The notes below the pieces were generated by a model. The model was given only the letters and a program-made list of their open reading frames with translations, made no database searches and was not told where the DNA came from. A DNA stretch of 50,245 nt, from the NCBI GenBank assembly GCA_937952095.1, contig CALFYG010000327.1, positions 1-50,245 of the forward strand. The letters are read 5' to 3'. Below, piece by piece: positions 21,610-32,500 of the stretch (position 1 is its first letter; the number at the start of each line of letters is the position of its first letter). The DNA is from an uncultured Micrococcales bacterium (lineage in GTDB: Bacteria; Actinomycetota; Actinomycetes; S36-B12; UBA10799). Made by a program: the position numbers and the translations under genes.

Positions 21610-24600
21610 ATGCCTGCTGAACGACAGGACCACCCCGCCCGCACCGCCGCCGGGCGGTCCTTCCGTGCCTTGCCGAAGATGGTCGGGGGCAAGGTGATCG
21701 ACGGTGACGGCGACATGCGGGTACTCGACGGCACCAAGATGGAACGGGCAGCGACCCCCGCCGAACTGAAGCTGTCCCGCAAGCTCCGGGCGCTCGCCAA
21801 GGGTGGAGGCGGCAAGCGCCGCACCCGGGGACCGGTCACTCGCCGGACCCGTGATCGGGACGCCCTCAAGGCCCAGGCGCTCACCAACGCCCGCAAGAAG
21901 GTTCGGCGGCGCCCGACGACCGAAGCGCCGTCGAAGGCCCACATGCAGAAGAAGGGCCGGGCCGCATGGGGCAAGGTCGACCGGGTCGACATGATCGACG
22001 TGCCCGAGGGCGACGACGAGACGGTCGGCGCCGAGGTCGACGGACTCAAGATCCGCCTGCCCCGCAACGGCGGCCGCCCCTACATCGACACCGAGAACGG
22101 CCCGGTGCCGCTCGACGGGGTGTTCGTGTCCCGCCCCGAGGTCGACGCTCTCCTCAAGGGCTCCAAGGACACGTTCGACGCCGACAAGTTGACCCCCGAA
22201 CAGCACGACGCTGTCCAGTCCGCATGGGGCAAGGTCGACCGGCTGCACGGCGGGCAGACCGTGTCCGGCGAGGACCGGTCCGTGTCCGTCGCCGACATCA
22301 CCGACTCCCACGGCGAGAAGATCGTGTTCAGCGTGCCGGACCGGGGCGGCGAGGTCACCGTCGACTACCGCCGGGACCGGTCCGAGATGACCGACGAGGA
22401 GATCGCCCGGGGTGACGACCCGTGGCTGACCGACCAACCGACTGGCATCTTCCTCGACGAAGCCGAGGTCGACGCCAAGCGCCAAGGCAAGGCTGCACCC
22501 GAGTTGGACGCCAAGCGTCGCCGCCAGGTCCGTCAGCGGACCGAAGCACCGGTCAAGCCCGAGGGTGACGACTTCGACCGTGCCAACCCGAACAGCGACC
22601 TGTCGGAGAAGCTGATCGAGGACGGCGGGTTCACGATCGACCCGGCCGACGGGTCCGGGCCGACCGTCGGCTATGTGGTCGCCCGCCCCGGCCACTCCAA
22701 GATCATGACCCGCGAAGAGTTCGAAGCGGGCGGCGAACACGACATCAACGAGTACCTCCGCAAGCTGCGGGACGAGGAAGCGAACCCGGACGTGATGCTG
22801 GGCGGGTGGTACGACGCCCGGCACGACGAGATCGTGCTGGACCGGGTCGAAGTGGTCGACTCCGAGGACGAGGCGGTGCGGCTCGGCCAGGAACGCAACG
22901 AACAGGCCATCTGGGACCTGAAGGGGCAGCGGGAGATCCCGACCGGTGGCACCGGGACAGGTGCGGACCGCAAGCCGGTGACGCCCGTGTCGGCCGATTC
23001 GACCGACGCCGACGTCGATCGGTCGTTCGCCGAAGCGGTCGACGCTGCTGTGCCCGAGGCGCGCCGCAAGCGTGTCGCCGAGGGTGGCGGACCCCGGGGC
23101 GACACCGTGAAGGACGCCGTGGCCGAGGACGTGGTCGACATGGCCCGCGAGTCCGGCATGACCGACGACCAGATTCGTGGTGCCCTGGACCGTAACGGTG
23201 GCCCCGACGGGGTGGACCGGGCGTCGTTCGACAAGGCGCTGGACCGTCCCCGTCCCGACGACATGAGCGGAACCTCACCTTCCGAGGGTGACGTGACCGC
23301 CGGTCGCGCCCTCGCTTTGCAGCGGGTGAAGGATGCGGCGTCGACCACACCGGCAACGTCACAGCCGAAGCCGGGATCGCCTGACATCCCCGCCGACGTG
23401 GCCGGTCTGCCCGGCGTCGACTCAGGGTCCGGCACGAAAGAGGATCCGCTGCGGGTGTCGGACATGTCGACGGCCGTGAAGCTCCTCGGTGACGGCAAGT
23501 ACCACATCCAGTTGAACCGCCCGGATGAGGTCGCCACGCTGCTCGACAAGGTCCGCGAAGAGACGGCGAAGTTCAAGGAGCGGGGCGAGAAGGAACCGGT
23601 GTTCAACCTGTGCCTCGTCTCGGTGCCGGGTTCCAACCTCTTCTGTGTTGACGACCAGACGGAGATGATGACGAGTCGGGGATGGCGTCGGTACGACGAA
23701 CTGTCCGTCGGTGACACGGTCCTTACCTTGAACCACGACACCGGCCTGGCCGAGTGGCAGCCACTGGAGGCCGTGAACGTCTTTCCCTCCGAGGACAGGC
23801 TGGTTCTCTCGATGGAGGGTCAGTTCCATTCGTCTCTTACGTCCAGCGAGCACCGGTGGCCTGTTGTCCAAACAAAGACGGGGGCCAGACTCTGGAAGGT
23901 GAGCGAAACGCTCCTGACAACGGACCGCATCCAGACCGTGGCGCCGGTGGCGAATCTCCCGACGGAGCCAAAGTATGAGGACGCCTTCGTTGAGCTGGTC
24001 GCGTGGGTCTGGACGGAGGGCACCTTCGACGGAGCCATGACACGGATCTACCAATCTCACCGCTACAACCCTGGGTACGTCGCCGACATCGCTCGAACCC
24101 TGACGTCCCTGTTCGGCGATGAGCGCGCCGAACTGCAGTCCATTCGCACGGCGCTCAAGGGCGGTAGGACCGGGGCGGTGCGCGCTCCCACCCCGGGGTG
24201 GCGTCGATCCGAGAACGACTCAACGGGCATGACTTCGTTCTTCTTGAACGGGGCGGCCAGCACGGCGCTACGCACCGTGATGGATGGTGACAAGGTTGTG
24301 GACCCATCCTTCATTGCCAGTCTCACCCTGTCGCAGTTGCACCTGTTCATAGATCGCTCGGTCGACGCTGACGGTCATCGTGGCCGAGTGGAAGGCTTCT
24401 CCCAGCGCAGTGTCGAGAGGGTGCGGATCTTTGAGATGGCCTGCGCCCTCGCCGGGGTGAGGACCAACACGACTGAACGGCCAGAGACGCGCCCCGGCAG
24501 GAAGAGTGGCCTCGTCCAGTACCAGGTCGGGGTACTGCGACGGTCATCGCCGTACACGTCGCCCATGTCGACCAAGAACCGACCAGAGTGCCGGACGAGA

Positions 24601-25473
24601 GTGGAGTGGGTCCACCACAAGGGGATCCTGTGGTGCCCCACCACGCCGAACGGAACCTGGCTGGCGCGACGTAGGGGCACAGTGTGGTACACGGGCAACT
24701 GTGCCGATAGCGTGGGTTACGACCGTATTCGCATGCCGCAGTTGTCGACGGCCAACCCGGTCCCCGGGTCCTATGCCGACTCCCTGCCCCGCAACGGCAA
24801 GGGCGAAGTGGACTTGACCGAGGACTTCCTCAAGTGGCTGGAAGAGGTCAAGGGCATCAAGGTGAAGCGGGGCACCAAGGTGTACGCCTCGCATCTGCGG
24901 GCATCGCAGGCCGAGCTGCGGGGCGGCAAGGTGACCGGCATGATGGAAGGCATGAAGGCGGGCAAGGTTCCGCCCGGTGTCATCTCGCAGACCAGCGACG
25001 GTTACATCATCGACGGACACCATCGTTGGGCGGCCAACACGGGCCTGTCCATGGGCGGATCGAACCCGGTGATGGAGACGAACACGATCGACGCCGACAT
25101 CGTCACCATCCTCGCTCTCGCCAACCAGTTCGCATCCGACATGGGGTCCCCGCCGATGGCTGCCAGCGTCTCAGGTCGCACCACGAAGCCCGTCCTGTTC
25201 TTTGCCGGGGTCGACCGGCCAGAACAGTCCAAGGCGTTCACCGAGGTCGGGTGGCTCACCCCCGACGGGTTCGCTCCCACCCCCGTGTGGGGTGACCTGC
25301 CGGGCACGGATCCGGCCACCGTGTACGTCGGTGACGCCCCGTGGGCCGGGATGGACCCGGACGGCCTGTACGACTCGGCGGTCGTGATGGCGTCGCCGGT
25401 GTTCACGACGGACGCCCCGGACGTGGCCGACCCGCCGGAACTGGTCGACCCGCCCGACTCGGCGTTCGGCTGA
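21610..25473 (+). CDS. Polyvalent protein with ParB/sulfiredoxin-like domain, interrupted by an intein
   Basis: 1287 residues from ATG 21610. An EF-hand-like tag (DGDGDMRVLDGT, 31-42) follows a short basic start. The charged middle (about 60-640) has no domain I know. At 650-678 the sequence FNLCLVSVPGSNLF is cut by an intein (679-1030), resuming with CADSVGYDRIRMPQL. The extein continues into a ParB/sulfiredoxin-like fold: KVYASHLRASQAEL, then SDGYIIDGHHRW (DGHHRW 1135-1140), where such domains bind nucleotide or phosphate. Without the intein the product is about 935 residues. ParB-like domains in polyvalent proteins are thought to act on DNA or nucleotides after injection (inference). Confidence 0.75.
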   Translation: MPAERQDHPARTAAGRSFRALPKMVGGKVIDGDGDMRVLDGTKMERAATPAELKLSRKLRALAKGGGGKRRTRGPVTRRTRDRDALKAQALTNARKKVRRRPTTEAPSKAHMQKKGRAAWGKVDRVDMIDVPEGDDETVGAEVDGLKIRLPRNGGRPYIDTENGPVPLDGVFVSRPEVDALLKGSKDTFDADKLTPEQHDAVQSAWGKVDRLHGGQTVSGEDRSVSVADITDSHGEKIVFSVPDRGGEVTVDYRRDRSEMTDEEIARGDDPWLTDQPTGIFLDEAEVDAKRQGKAAPELDAKRRRQVRQRTEAPVKPEGDDFDRANPNSDLSEKLIEDGGFTIDPADGSGPTVGYVVARPGHSKIMTREEFEAGGEHDINEYLRKLRDEEANPDVMLGGWYDARHDEIVLDRVEVVDSEDEAVRLGQERNEQAIWDLKGQREIPTGGTGTGADRKPVTPVSADSTDADVDRSFAEAVDAAVPEARRKRVAEGGGPRGDTVKDAVAEDVVDMARESGMTDDQIRGALDRNGGPDGVDRASFDKALDRPRPDDMSGTSPSEGDVTAGRALALQRVKDAASTTPATSQPKPGSPDIPADVAGLPGVDSGSGTKEDPLRVSDMSTAVKLLGDGKYHIQLNRPDEVATLLDKVREETAKFKERGEKEPVFNLCLVSVPGSNLFCVDDQTEMMTSRGWRRYDELSVGDTVLTLNHDTGLAEWQPLEAVNVFPSEDRLVLSMEGQFHSSLTSSEHRWPVVQTKTGARLWKVSETLLTTDRIQTVAPVANLPTEPKYEDAFVELVAWVWTEGTFDGAMTRIYQSHRYNPGYVADIARTLTSLFGDERAELQSIRTALKGGRTGAVRAPTPGWRRSENDSTGMTSFFLNGAASTALRTVMDGDKVVDPSFIASLTLSQLHLFIDRSVDADGHRGRVEGFSQRSVERVRIFEMACALAGVRTNTTERPETRPGRKSGLVQYQVGVLRRSSPYTSPMSTKNRPECRTRVEWVHHKGILWCPTTPNGTWLARRRGTVWYTGNCADSVGYDRIRMPQLSTANPVPGSYADSLPRNGKGEVDLTEDFLKWLEEVKGIKVKRGTKVYASHLRASQAELRGGKVTGMMEGMKAGKVPPGVISQTSDGYIIDGHHRWAANTGLSMGGSNPVMETNTIDADIVTILALANQFASDMGSPPMAASVSGRTTKPVLFFAGVDRPEQSKAFTEVGWLTPDGFAPTPVWGDLPGTDPATVYVGDAPWAGMDPDGLYDSAVVMASPVFTTDAPDVADPPELVDPPDSAFG
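23644..24699 (+). mobile_element. Intein with LAGLIDADG homing endonuclease
   Basis: 352 residues, from Cys (codon 23644) to Asn (codon 24697), followed by Cys as +1. Block A is CVDDQTEMMTSRGWRRYDEL then SVGDTVL; block B is SLTSSEHRWPV. The centre has two dodecapeptide-like motifs, FVELVAWVWTEGTFDG and HLFIDRSVDADGH, of a LAGLIDADG endonuclease. The end reads GILWCPTTPNGTWLARR, then GTVWYTGN before Cys. The usual penultimate His is replaced by Gly, a variant I associate with phage inteins. It sits in a well-conserved spot of the ParB-like domain, the usual choice of inteins. Codons look less GC-biased than the extein. Confidence 0.88.
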
Positions 25474-25476
25474 CCG

Positions 25477-28400
25477 ATGCCGTTCGACGCGAACGACGTC
25501 TGGCACGACCCGGGCAACGGCCAGTTCGCCCCCCGGGGCTGGTCGACGGCGAAAGCCCTCGCTCTCAAGGCGGCGCGGGCGCTACTGACCCGTGACCGGA
25601 TCCGCCGGGACCGGTCCGGCCGGGCACGTTTGCGGACCGGGGTGCTGGCCGACGCCGGGGTCCGCAAGGGTGACGTGGTCGACGTCCGTTGGGGCGACGA
25701 CGACTTCGCCGAGGTCGTCCTGCCCGAACCGAAGGCCCGGGGCCTGCGCCGGTACCGGGTCAAGTGGTCGGACCTGGACGACGACTACGCGTCACCGCCG
25801 ATGCGGGTCGTGTCCCCCCGTCCGGGCGCCAAGTTGCAGCCGATCACCCGGGTGCAGCGGCAGCGGTTGCCGAACATGAACGCCGATGGGGCGACGTGGG
25901 AAGTGACGCTGTACGGCGACAAGGACGTGGAACTGTCGAAGGTGTTCACCGACGACGCGTCGCTCGACGTGCTGTCCGACATGCTGGACACGGGCGCCTT
26001 GGCCGAGGCCGCCCCGGGCGGGAAAGGCACCGTGACCCGCCCGTTCACGACGTGGGTCGACCCGGACGACCGTGAAGCGAACGCGGCTGACAGTGCGATG
26101 GCGTCGCTGCTCGACATCCGCCACCAGATCGCCGTCGCCGTCCACCAGAACATCCGGTCCACGGTTGAGGACGGCGACTGGACCGCTGCCCGGATCGGGG
26201 TGTTCAAGGACACCCCCGGTCACCGGGCGGCTTTCCATGACTCGGCCCGGGACTCCGACCCGACGTCGGCCTACCAGTTCACTGACATGTCCCCGGAGAA
26301 GGCGAGCGGCCTGCGGTCCGCCCTGGCGCGCAACGGGGTGCTGGCCGACGCCGGGTTCCGCTTCGGCGCCGACCCGGGTCCGGTGATGTTCACCGACGGC
26401 CCTGGGGGCACGGCCACTTACGGGGGCCGCCAGTTCACGGTGGACGAGATCGACGCCCGCCTGGCCGCTTCCGGCGAGAAGTACCCGGGTGTCACTGACT
26501 TGGCGGCCCGGATGGGTTCGACGGTGGTGGTCACCGACGCCACCGGCATGCAGCGCCGGGTGTTCGACCCGCTGTTGCCTGCTATGAGTGACAGGCCCGG
26601 CGTCCCGGCGACCATGAAGGTCCACCTCGGTGGTGTGAACGGCCCGGACGATCGGGGTTTCACTCCCTATGACGTGTTGGACGAGGCCGGGTCCCAGGTC
26701 GGGACGGTCCACATCGCATCCTCAGCCTCGTCCAAGGAAGCGGGTGAAGTGTTCGACGGCCTTGCCGGGGACATCACCCTCCCAGCCGACGACCGACGTC
26801 CGTGGCCGGACATCGGACATGGGTTCGCGTCCATGGACAGGCTCCGGTCCGACCTGTTGAGCCGAGAGTACGGTGCGGGGTCGCGCATCACTTCCAGCGG
26901 GGAGTCCCGGGCTTTCCCGGTCGGGGATCGGACGGTGGTCGCCGTCGGCATCGCCCCCAGGTTCTTCGTGTTCGACCCGGAGAAGCGCACCCTCACCCCG
27001 ACGGACAAGGAGCGGCCACTTCTCCGCAACGTGGACATGGACACGGTCCGTCAGTTCGCCTATGCGACCCGGGCCGGGATGGACCCGGCCGACTTCAAGG
27101 GGTTCCGCGACGACGGCGGGGTCGCCGACGTGGACGGCCTACACCTCGACGGCATCGACGCCGAGACGTTCGGGCAGTTCGACCGTCTGCGCCGTTCCCG
27201 CCAGGCGCAGCAGGCGGTGGCGGCCGAGTTCGGCGACCGCGACATCACCCCCGACGGGTTCTTCACCGCTGACGCTTTCGCTGCGATGGCCGAGGGTGTC
27301 GTGCGGGATTTCGAGGACAGGCCCGAGACGAAAGTGCGCCCATTCAAGCTGACCAAGGACGGGTGGACTGCGAGGACGAGCGACTTGAAGGTGCAGAAGG
27401 AGTGGATGGGCCATCTGCCGGTGGCGGACACGTTCACGGCTGCCGCCGAGCATGTCGGCGACGGACTGCCCGACGACCCGATGGCCGGACTGGCGGATCT
27501 CCAGTCGCGGGTCGGCCGCTTGTACGACTCGGTGCTACGGAACCGCAACGCCCGACTCGTCGGCCCGGTTCCCGACGCTCGCAACGAGACGGCCGACCTG
27601 TTGGGCGAGATGCAACGCCAGGAATGGCTGCACGCCAAGGCGTCCGATTTCGACGCCGTCGAGGTGCAGGCGTCGGACCTGAACGTCGGGGACTCGTTCT
27701 CCACCGAACCTGACCACAAGCTCACTTGGCGGGTCACGAAAGTCAACCCGGCGGCAGGCAACGAGATCCACGTCTATGTGGTCGACGCCCAGATGGGCGG
27801 CAACCCTCGGATCTTCACCTACGGGCCGAACGACAGCCTGTATCGCGTCACCCTGAACGCCGAGAGGCGCAAAGCGATAGCCGGTCAAGTGGCGCAAGTG
27901 CTCACCGATCACGGGTACCCGGCCGACACCGACTACCGCAGCCTCCCGGCCATGATCCTCGCCAAGCACGCCGTCGACGGCGACGCCTACACCGACAACC
28001 TGATCGACGGTCTGCTCGACACGCAGAACGGGACGTGGGCGGACTCCAGCCAGTCGCGGTTCTCGACGCTGCAGCAGGTGGCCATCCTTGAGATGCAGGG
28101 CCTGTCCCCTGACGAGTTCCCCGGTTGGTCCGGGTGGCGGGCGAAGAGGGACTCGGGCCGCGGGTTCGACACCGAATACACGCCGGGTGAACGGGCGATG
28201 GCCCGTCTGGCTGCCCTGTCGACCTACACCCTTACCCAGCACGAACTGGGCGAACAGGGGTTCGGGCCGGACGACGTGATGATCCTGCACCGGGGCACCG
28301 ACGAACCGGCCGCCGATGCTGCCGCCGACGTGGGCGACCTTGTGTGGGCCTCCAGTAACCCGTTGGCGTCCTACGCATCCTCGGCGACGGTCGCCAACAA

Positions 28401-29532
28401 GTTCGCCCAGGATGGCCCGGTGATGACCCAGCGGGTGCCGCGGTCGCGGATCTTCTCGACCGCCAAGACCGGCCCCGGCACCTACAGAGAGGACGAGATC
28501 GTCGTCATGGGTGACCCGGACGGCTACCTGTCCCGGGTGACGTCCGGCGGCGGCGGCGCAGCCGAACGGCGCGACGCTGTGAAGAAGCACTTGTCGGACA
28601 TGGCCGGGATCGTGGACGTGGCACCGTTGGCAGGAGCGACGTCGGATGAACGGTATATGGCGGTGAAGGCGTGGAAGTTGAACCGACCGATCCACCCATT
28701 CGTGCCGGATGCCGTGGAGGCGGCCGGGGACATTCGTGACGGGTCGTTCATCGACCGGTTCGAACGGCCGGTTGCTCGGTATGGGTCGATCACCCCGGAC
28801 AGCCTCGGTTCCGCTCTCGCCATGATGGTCAACACCGACATCACCACGAACACCCCCGACGACGTCGACCGCGTCACCCTGGTCGACTCGGCGATCCAAG
28901 CGATCCAAGCGTTCACCCCCGACCCGGCCGATGAACGGTTCTGGGTCCGGCGTGCTTCGGGTGACCCGTACCGTCCGATGGGACCCGACGAGCTGGACGC
29001 CTTCCGCAAGCAGGTGTCCACGGACCTACTGCACGCTGGGGGGCTTGCCTACAACCGGCGGGACGACACGGTGCCGGTCCGCACCCCGATGTTCGACGGC
29101 CGCATCGTCGTCGACACGGGCCGATCCGGGTTCGGCCCGTGGTGGGATCCGGGGCGGCTGTTGACGTTCACCGGACCGGACGCCGAGGCGGATTCGTTGC
29201 GGGCGGTTGCCGAAGCGAAGGCGGCGAAGGCTGCGAAGCCCCGCCTGGTGGAAACCAAGGTGGAGAACGTGGAACCGGGGTCGATCCTCTACAGCGACGA
29301 CGGTGACCTGTGGGAAGTGGTCGACAGGCCCGTCCAGGTCCCCGGACGGTCGGGGGTTTGGAGGTTCAGGCGGCGGAACCTCAAGACCGGCAAGGTCGGC
29401 GAGGTCGAGAGTGTGTACACGCTGGTGGTGACCGGCCCGATCGTCACCCCGACCCTGTTCACCCCGCCGGTCCCCGACGATACCGTGGTGCCCGTCCCCG
29501 ACGGTGGGGCTCCGGTTCCGGCAGGGGTGTGA
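25477..29532 (+). CDS. Polyvalent protein with ADP-ribosyltransferase-like domain (copy 1)
   Basis: 1351 residues from ATG 25477. It opens with VWHDPGNGQFAPRG (residues 8-21), a motif at the same place in its neighbour. A small beta-domain follows (GDVVDVRWGDDDFAEVVL). Around 830-1030 lies an ADP-ribosyltransferase-like core: HRGTDEP with Arg939, SSNPLASYASS (about 959-969), and an E-x-E pair at YREDEI (Glu1005, Glu1007). R, S-x-S-type and E-x-E are the hallmarks of R-S-E ADP-ribosyltransferases, which modify host proteins. The C-terminus has GD/G-starting beta modules (VEPGSILYSDDGDLWEVV). It is a tandem paralogue of the next gene. Activity is inferred. Confidence 0.72.
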   Translation: MPFDANDVWHDPGNGQFAPRGWSTAKALALKAARALLTRDRIRRDRSGRARLRTGVLADAGVRKGDVVDVRWGDDDFAEVVLPEPKARGLRRYRVKWSDLDDDYASPPMRVVSPRPGAKLQPITRVQRQRLPNMNADGATWEVTLYGDKDVELSKVFTDDASLDVLSDMLDTGALAEAAPGGKGTVTRPFTTWVDPDDREANAADSAMASLLDIRHQIAVAVHQNIRSTVEDGDWTAARIGVFKDTPGHRAAFHDSARDSDPTSAYQFTDMSPEKASGLRSALARNGVLADAGFRFGADPGPVMFTDGPGGTATYGGRQFTVDEIDARLAASGEKYPGVTDLAARMGSTVVVTDATGMQRRVFDPLLPAMSDRPGVPATMKVHLGGVNGPDDRGFTPYDVLDEAGSQVGTVHIASSASSKEAGEVFDGLAGDITLPADDRRPWPDIGHGFASMDRLRSDLLSREYGAGSRITSSGESRAFPVGDRTVVAVGIAPRFFVFDPEKRTLTPTDKERPLLRNVDMDTVRQFAYATRAGMDPADFKGFRDDGGVADVDGLHLDGIDAETFGQFDRLRRSRQAQQAVAAEFGDRDITPDGFFTADAFAAMAEGVVRDFEDRPETKVRPFKLTKDGWTARTSDLKVQKEWMGHLPVADTFTAAAEHVGDGLPDDPMAGLADLQSRVGRLYDSVLRNRNARLVGPVPDARNETADLLGEMQRQEWLHAKASDFDAVEVQASDLNVGDSFSTEPDHKLTWRVTKVNPAAGNEIHVYVVDAQMGGNPRIFTYGPNDSLYRVTLNAERRKAIAGQVAQVLTDHGYPADTDYRSLPAMILAKHAVDGDAYTDNLIDGLLDTQNGTWADSSQSRFSTLQQVAILEMQGLSPDEFPGWSGWRAKRDSGRGFDTEYTPGERAMARLAALSTYTLTQHELGEQGFGPDDVMILHRGTDEPAADAAADVGDLVWASSNPLASYASSATVANKFAQDGPVMTQRVPRSRIFSTAKTGPGTYREDEIVVMGDPDGYLSRVTSGGGGAAERRDAVKKHLSDMAGIVDVAPLAGATSDERYMAVKAWKLNRPIHPFVPDAVEAAGDIRDGSFIDRFERPVARYGSITPDSLGSALAMMVNTDITTNTPDDVDRVTLVDSAIQAIQAFTPDPADERFWVRRASGDPYRPMGPDELDAFRKQVSTDLLHAGGLAYNRRDDTVPVRTPMFDGRIVVDTGRSGFGPWWDPGRLLTFTGPDAEADSLRAVAEAKAAKAAKPRLVETKVENVEPGSILYSDDGDLWEVVDRPVQVPGRSGVWRFRRRNLKTGKVGEVESVYTLVVTGPIVTPTLFTPPVPDDTVVPVPDGGAPVPAGV

Positions 29533-29533
29533 C

Positions 29534-32500
29534 ATGGCCTACGACAAGCTGGGGGTTTGGCACGATCCGGGGAACGGTCAGTTCGCCAAACCCGGATTTT
29601 CTTCGGCGAAGGCGCTCGCCCTCAAGACGATGCGCGAGGTCATCGGGGCGATGACCCGTGACCGGGTGAAGGACCGGCACAGGGACTGGGTGATCCTCCG
29701 CACCGACCTGCTCGCCGACTACGACTTGCATGCGGGCGACGTGGTCGACGCCCGGTTCGTGGACGACGACTGGGCGCAAGTAACGGTCAGTGACCCGGAC
29801 ACGGGTTTCGACCGTGTGGTGAAGGTGCCGTGGTCGTCGTTCGACGACGGGTGGGAATCGGAGTGGGGTCCGTCGCCGGTGCGCCCGGACCGGGATCTGA
29901 CGTGGAAGCCTTCCGCTCTAGCGGACGGGAAGATGTCCAAGGCCACCAGCTCGGAGCTGGTCGATGGAACGACCGTCCGGGTCCACACCGCGGCGGGTGG
30001 CGTTGTCGACATCGTGACCAGGGATGAGCACCAAGCGGAAGCGGTCAAGGGTCTGCTCGACAACGAGATGGCCGGGGATGATGGGCTGCCAGTGTGGGAG
30101 TTCAACGGCATTCCCCAACGCAGTTTCAGGTGGACCGACAACATTGCTAGCAATCTCGCCATCCTCGACCATCGGGGCCGTGTGCGGGTGTTGGACGACA
30201 ACAACGGTGGGCGCCGGGTCGAGATCGGCAGTCCCCCCGGCCAGCCCCCGACGGTCGTCACGATCACCCCGACCAGCGTGACCAGCAGTTACGGGACCGG
30301 GGACGGCTTCAGTTGGCTGGCCCCGGAACGCAACCCGGCGGCGTCGGTGGACGACCTGGCCGACGCCGCCGTTGCCGTGGCCCCCATCGCACCGTCCCTG
30401 ATGAGCCAGGGCATCCCGGTGGCACCGACGGTCACGCCGGACGGGATGCGGTTCGGCGACTGGTTGTTCTCGTTCAAAGAAGTGCAGGATGCGGCGATCG
30501 GTGCCAGGAACCATCTGAACCCGTCGTCGGGCGTCATCTCCGTGCTGTTCCCCAAGGCCGACTTCGATGTCGGCATGGGGGTCCGCTACGAGGGCTTGAA
30601 CCCGGATAATCCCGTCGGCTATGTCGGGACGTTCGACGTCGACCGCGTTGAAGATGTGGACGGGGTGTGGGCTGTCGCCCTCAAGGGTGGGACGTCCTTG
30701 GCTTTCACCGGGATGGACGCCGCCGAGGTCCCTGAAGCGGACGCTCTGGCGGCGGTCGAACGTGTCACCGACGGACTGCCGACGTTCGACAGACTGGATG
30801 TCGCCATCGGCTCCCTTCCGTTCGACAAGTTGACCGACCCGGACCCGGACCCCGACACAGTCGCTTGGATGCGCGGCGCCCTCGTCTCCGCGTCCACGGC
30901 GACACTGGGTACCCCGCCGATGGCTTATGACGCCGGGGACGGCCAGGTTCTCTCCCTCGGCGGAAAGCCCTGGGGCGGCACGACGTTGTGGCGCGACAAG
31001 GCGACGGGCGACGTGTTCTACCGGTACGCCAAGCATCCAGACGGGACCCCAGGACCAGTGAACGGCACGGTGCTCGCTACCGGCACCACCGAAGAACAGG
31101 CCCGGTCGATCCTGTACGGGTGGTCGAACGGGCTGGACCCGTCGATCGGTGCGGCCATCGTCGAGCAGGGTGGGAGCATCTCCCGCACCGGCCGGATTCG
31201 CACGGGGGACGGCCGGACTTTGACCCCTGACTCCTTCCTGGCGGAACTGTCCGCTTGGGCGATGGCGGGCGAAGGGCGGGAAGGGGTCGCCAAGCTGGCC
31301 CCGACGGTCGCCGACTTCTCGTCGCCGACAGCGTTCGCAGCGTTCGGGGAGCGTGCCCTCCGGGTCGGTGCTGATACCCCGGACAGCAAACTGGGCGACA
31401 TCGTGATCAACGCCCCGTCCGGGGCAACGTGGGCGTCCGATGACGTCGACCTGGCCCGACAGAAGGCATGGCTGTCGCACTTCCCGGTGCTCGACACGTT
31501 CAAGGCGGCGATCCGAGCCGATCTCGACACCCCGGACGGTTTGACCGAAGAGGAACGCACTCAAGTGGTGCGGGACCGGGTGTCTCGCACCCTCGGCATG
31601 TTCAACCGGCAACGCAACATCCAACTGGACTCGGCGTTGGCACGGTGGAACATGGACATGTTCACTGTGGTCGACAACGCGAACCAGCAGGCCGGTGCCG
31701 CCAGCGACAAGGGTCGAGCGGCGCTGGAGAGCGAGGTTGTCGCCGACATCGGGCTCCCCGAGGGTCTGACCGTGGACGAGAAGGTCGACCGGTTGCTCGA
31801 CCGTCTCGACACCCTCACCCTCAACGACGGACGTCCTGCGGTCGCCGGGATAATCGACGGTCTGCTCGACACGCAGAACGGGTCGTGGGCCGACAGCTCG
31901 CAGTCCAACCAGGCCACCGCCTTGCAGTTCGCTGCGCTCGACCTGCAAGGGCCGGACGTGACCGGCGGGTTCAACTCGTGGAAGAAGTGGTCCGACAAGC
32001 GGGCCGAGGACAACGACTATAACCGGGGCTTCACCGCCGGGCAGATGATGATGGCCCGGCTCATGGTGGCGTCCACGTACACGCTCACGCAGAGCGACCT
32101 GGACAAGCGTGGGTTCGGCCCGGACGACGTGGTCATCACCTATCGCGGGTCCGATGAGCCACAGTTCCAGATGGCTAGCACCGCTGGCAGTTTCGGTGAC
32201 CGCATGTGGGTGCAGACCAACCCGTTGGCGGCGACCGCTTCGACCTATGCCTCGTCGTTCAAGAACGGCGGCAAGGTGGTGGTCGCCCAGCGGGTGCCGC
32301 GGTCGAAGATCTTCGCCACCGCAGCGACCGGGACAGGTACCTATTCCGAACATGAGGTCGTCACCATGGGCGCCCCGGACGGCTACCTGTCCGCCCTGGC
32401 CGACGCCTACCCGACCCGGCCTGATATCGAGGACGTGTTGCGCCACACCGACGACCTGTCGGACGTGGTCAACGTGGATGCGATCCACGACCTGCCGTCG

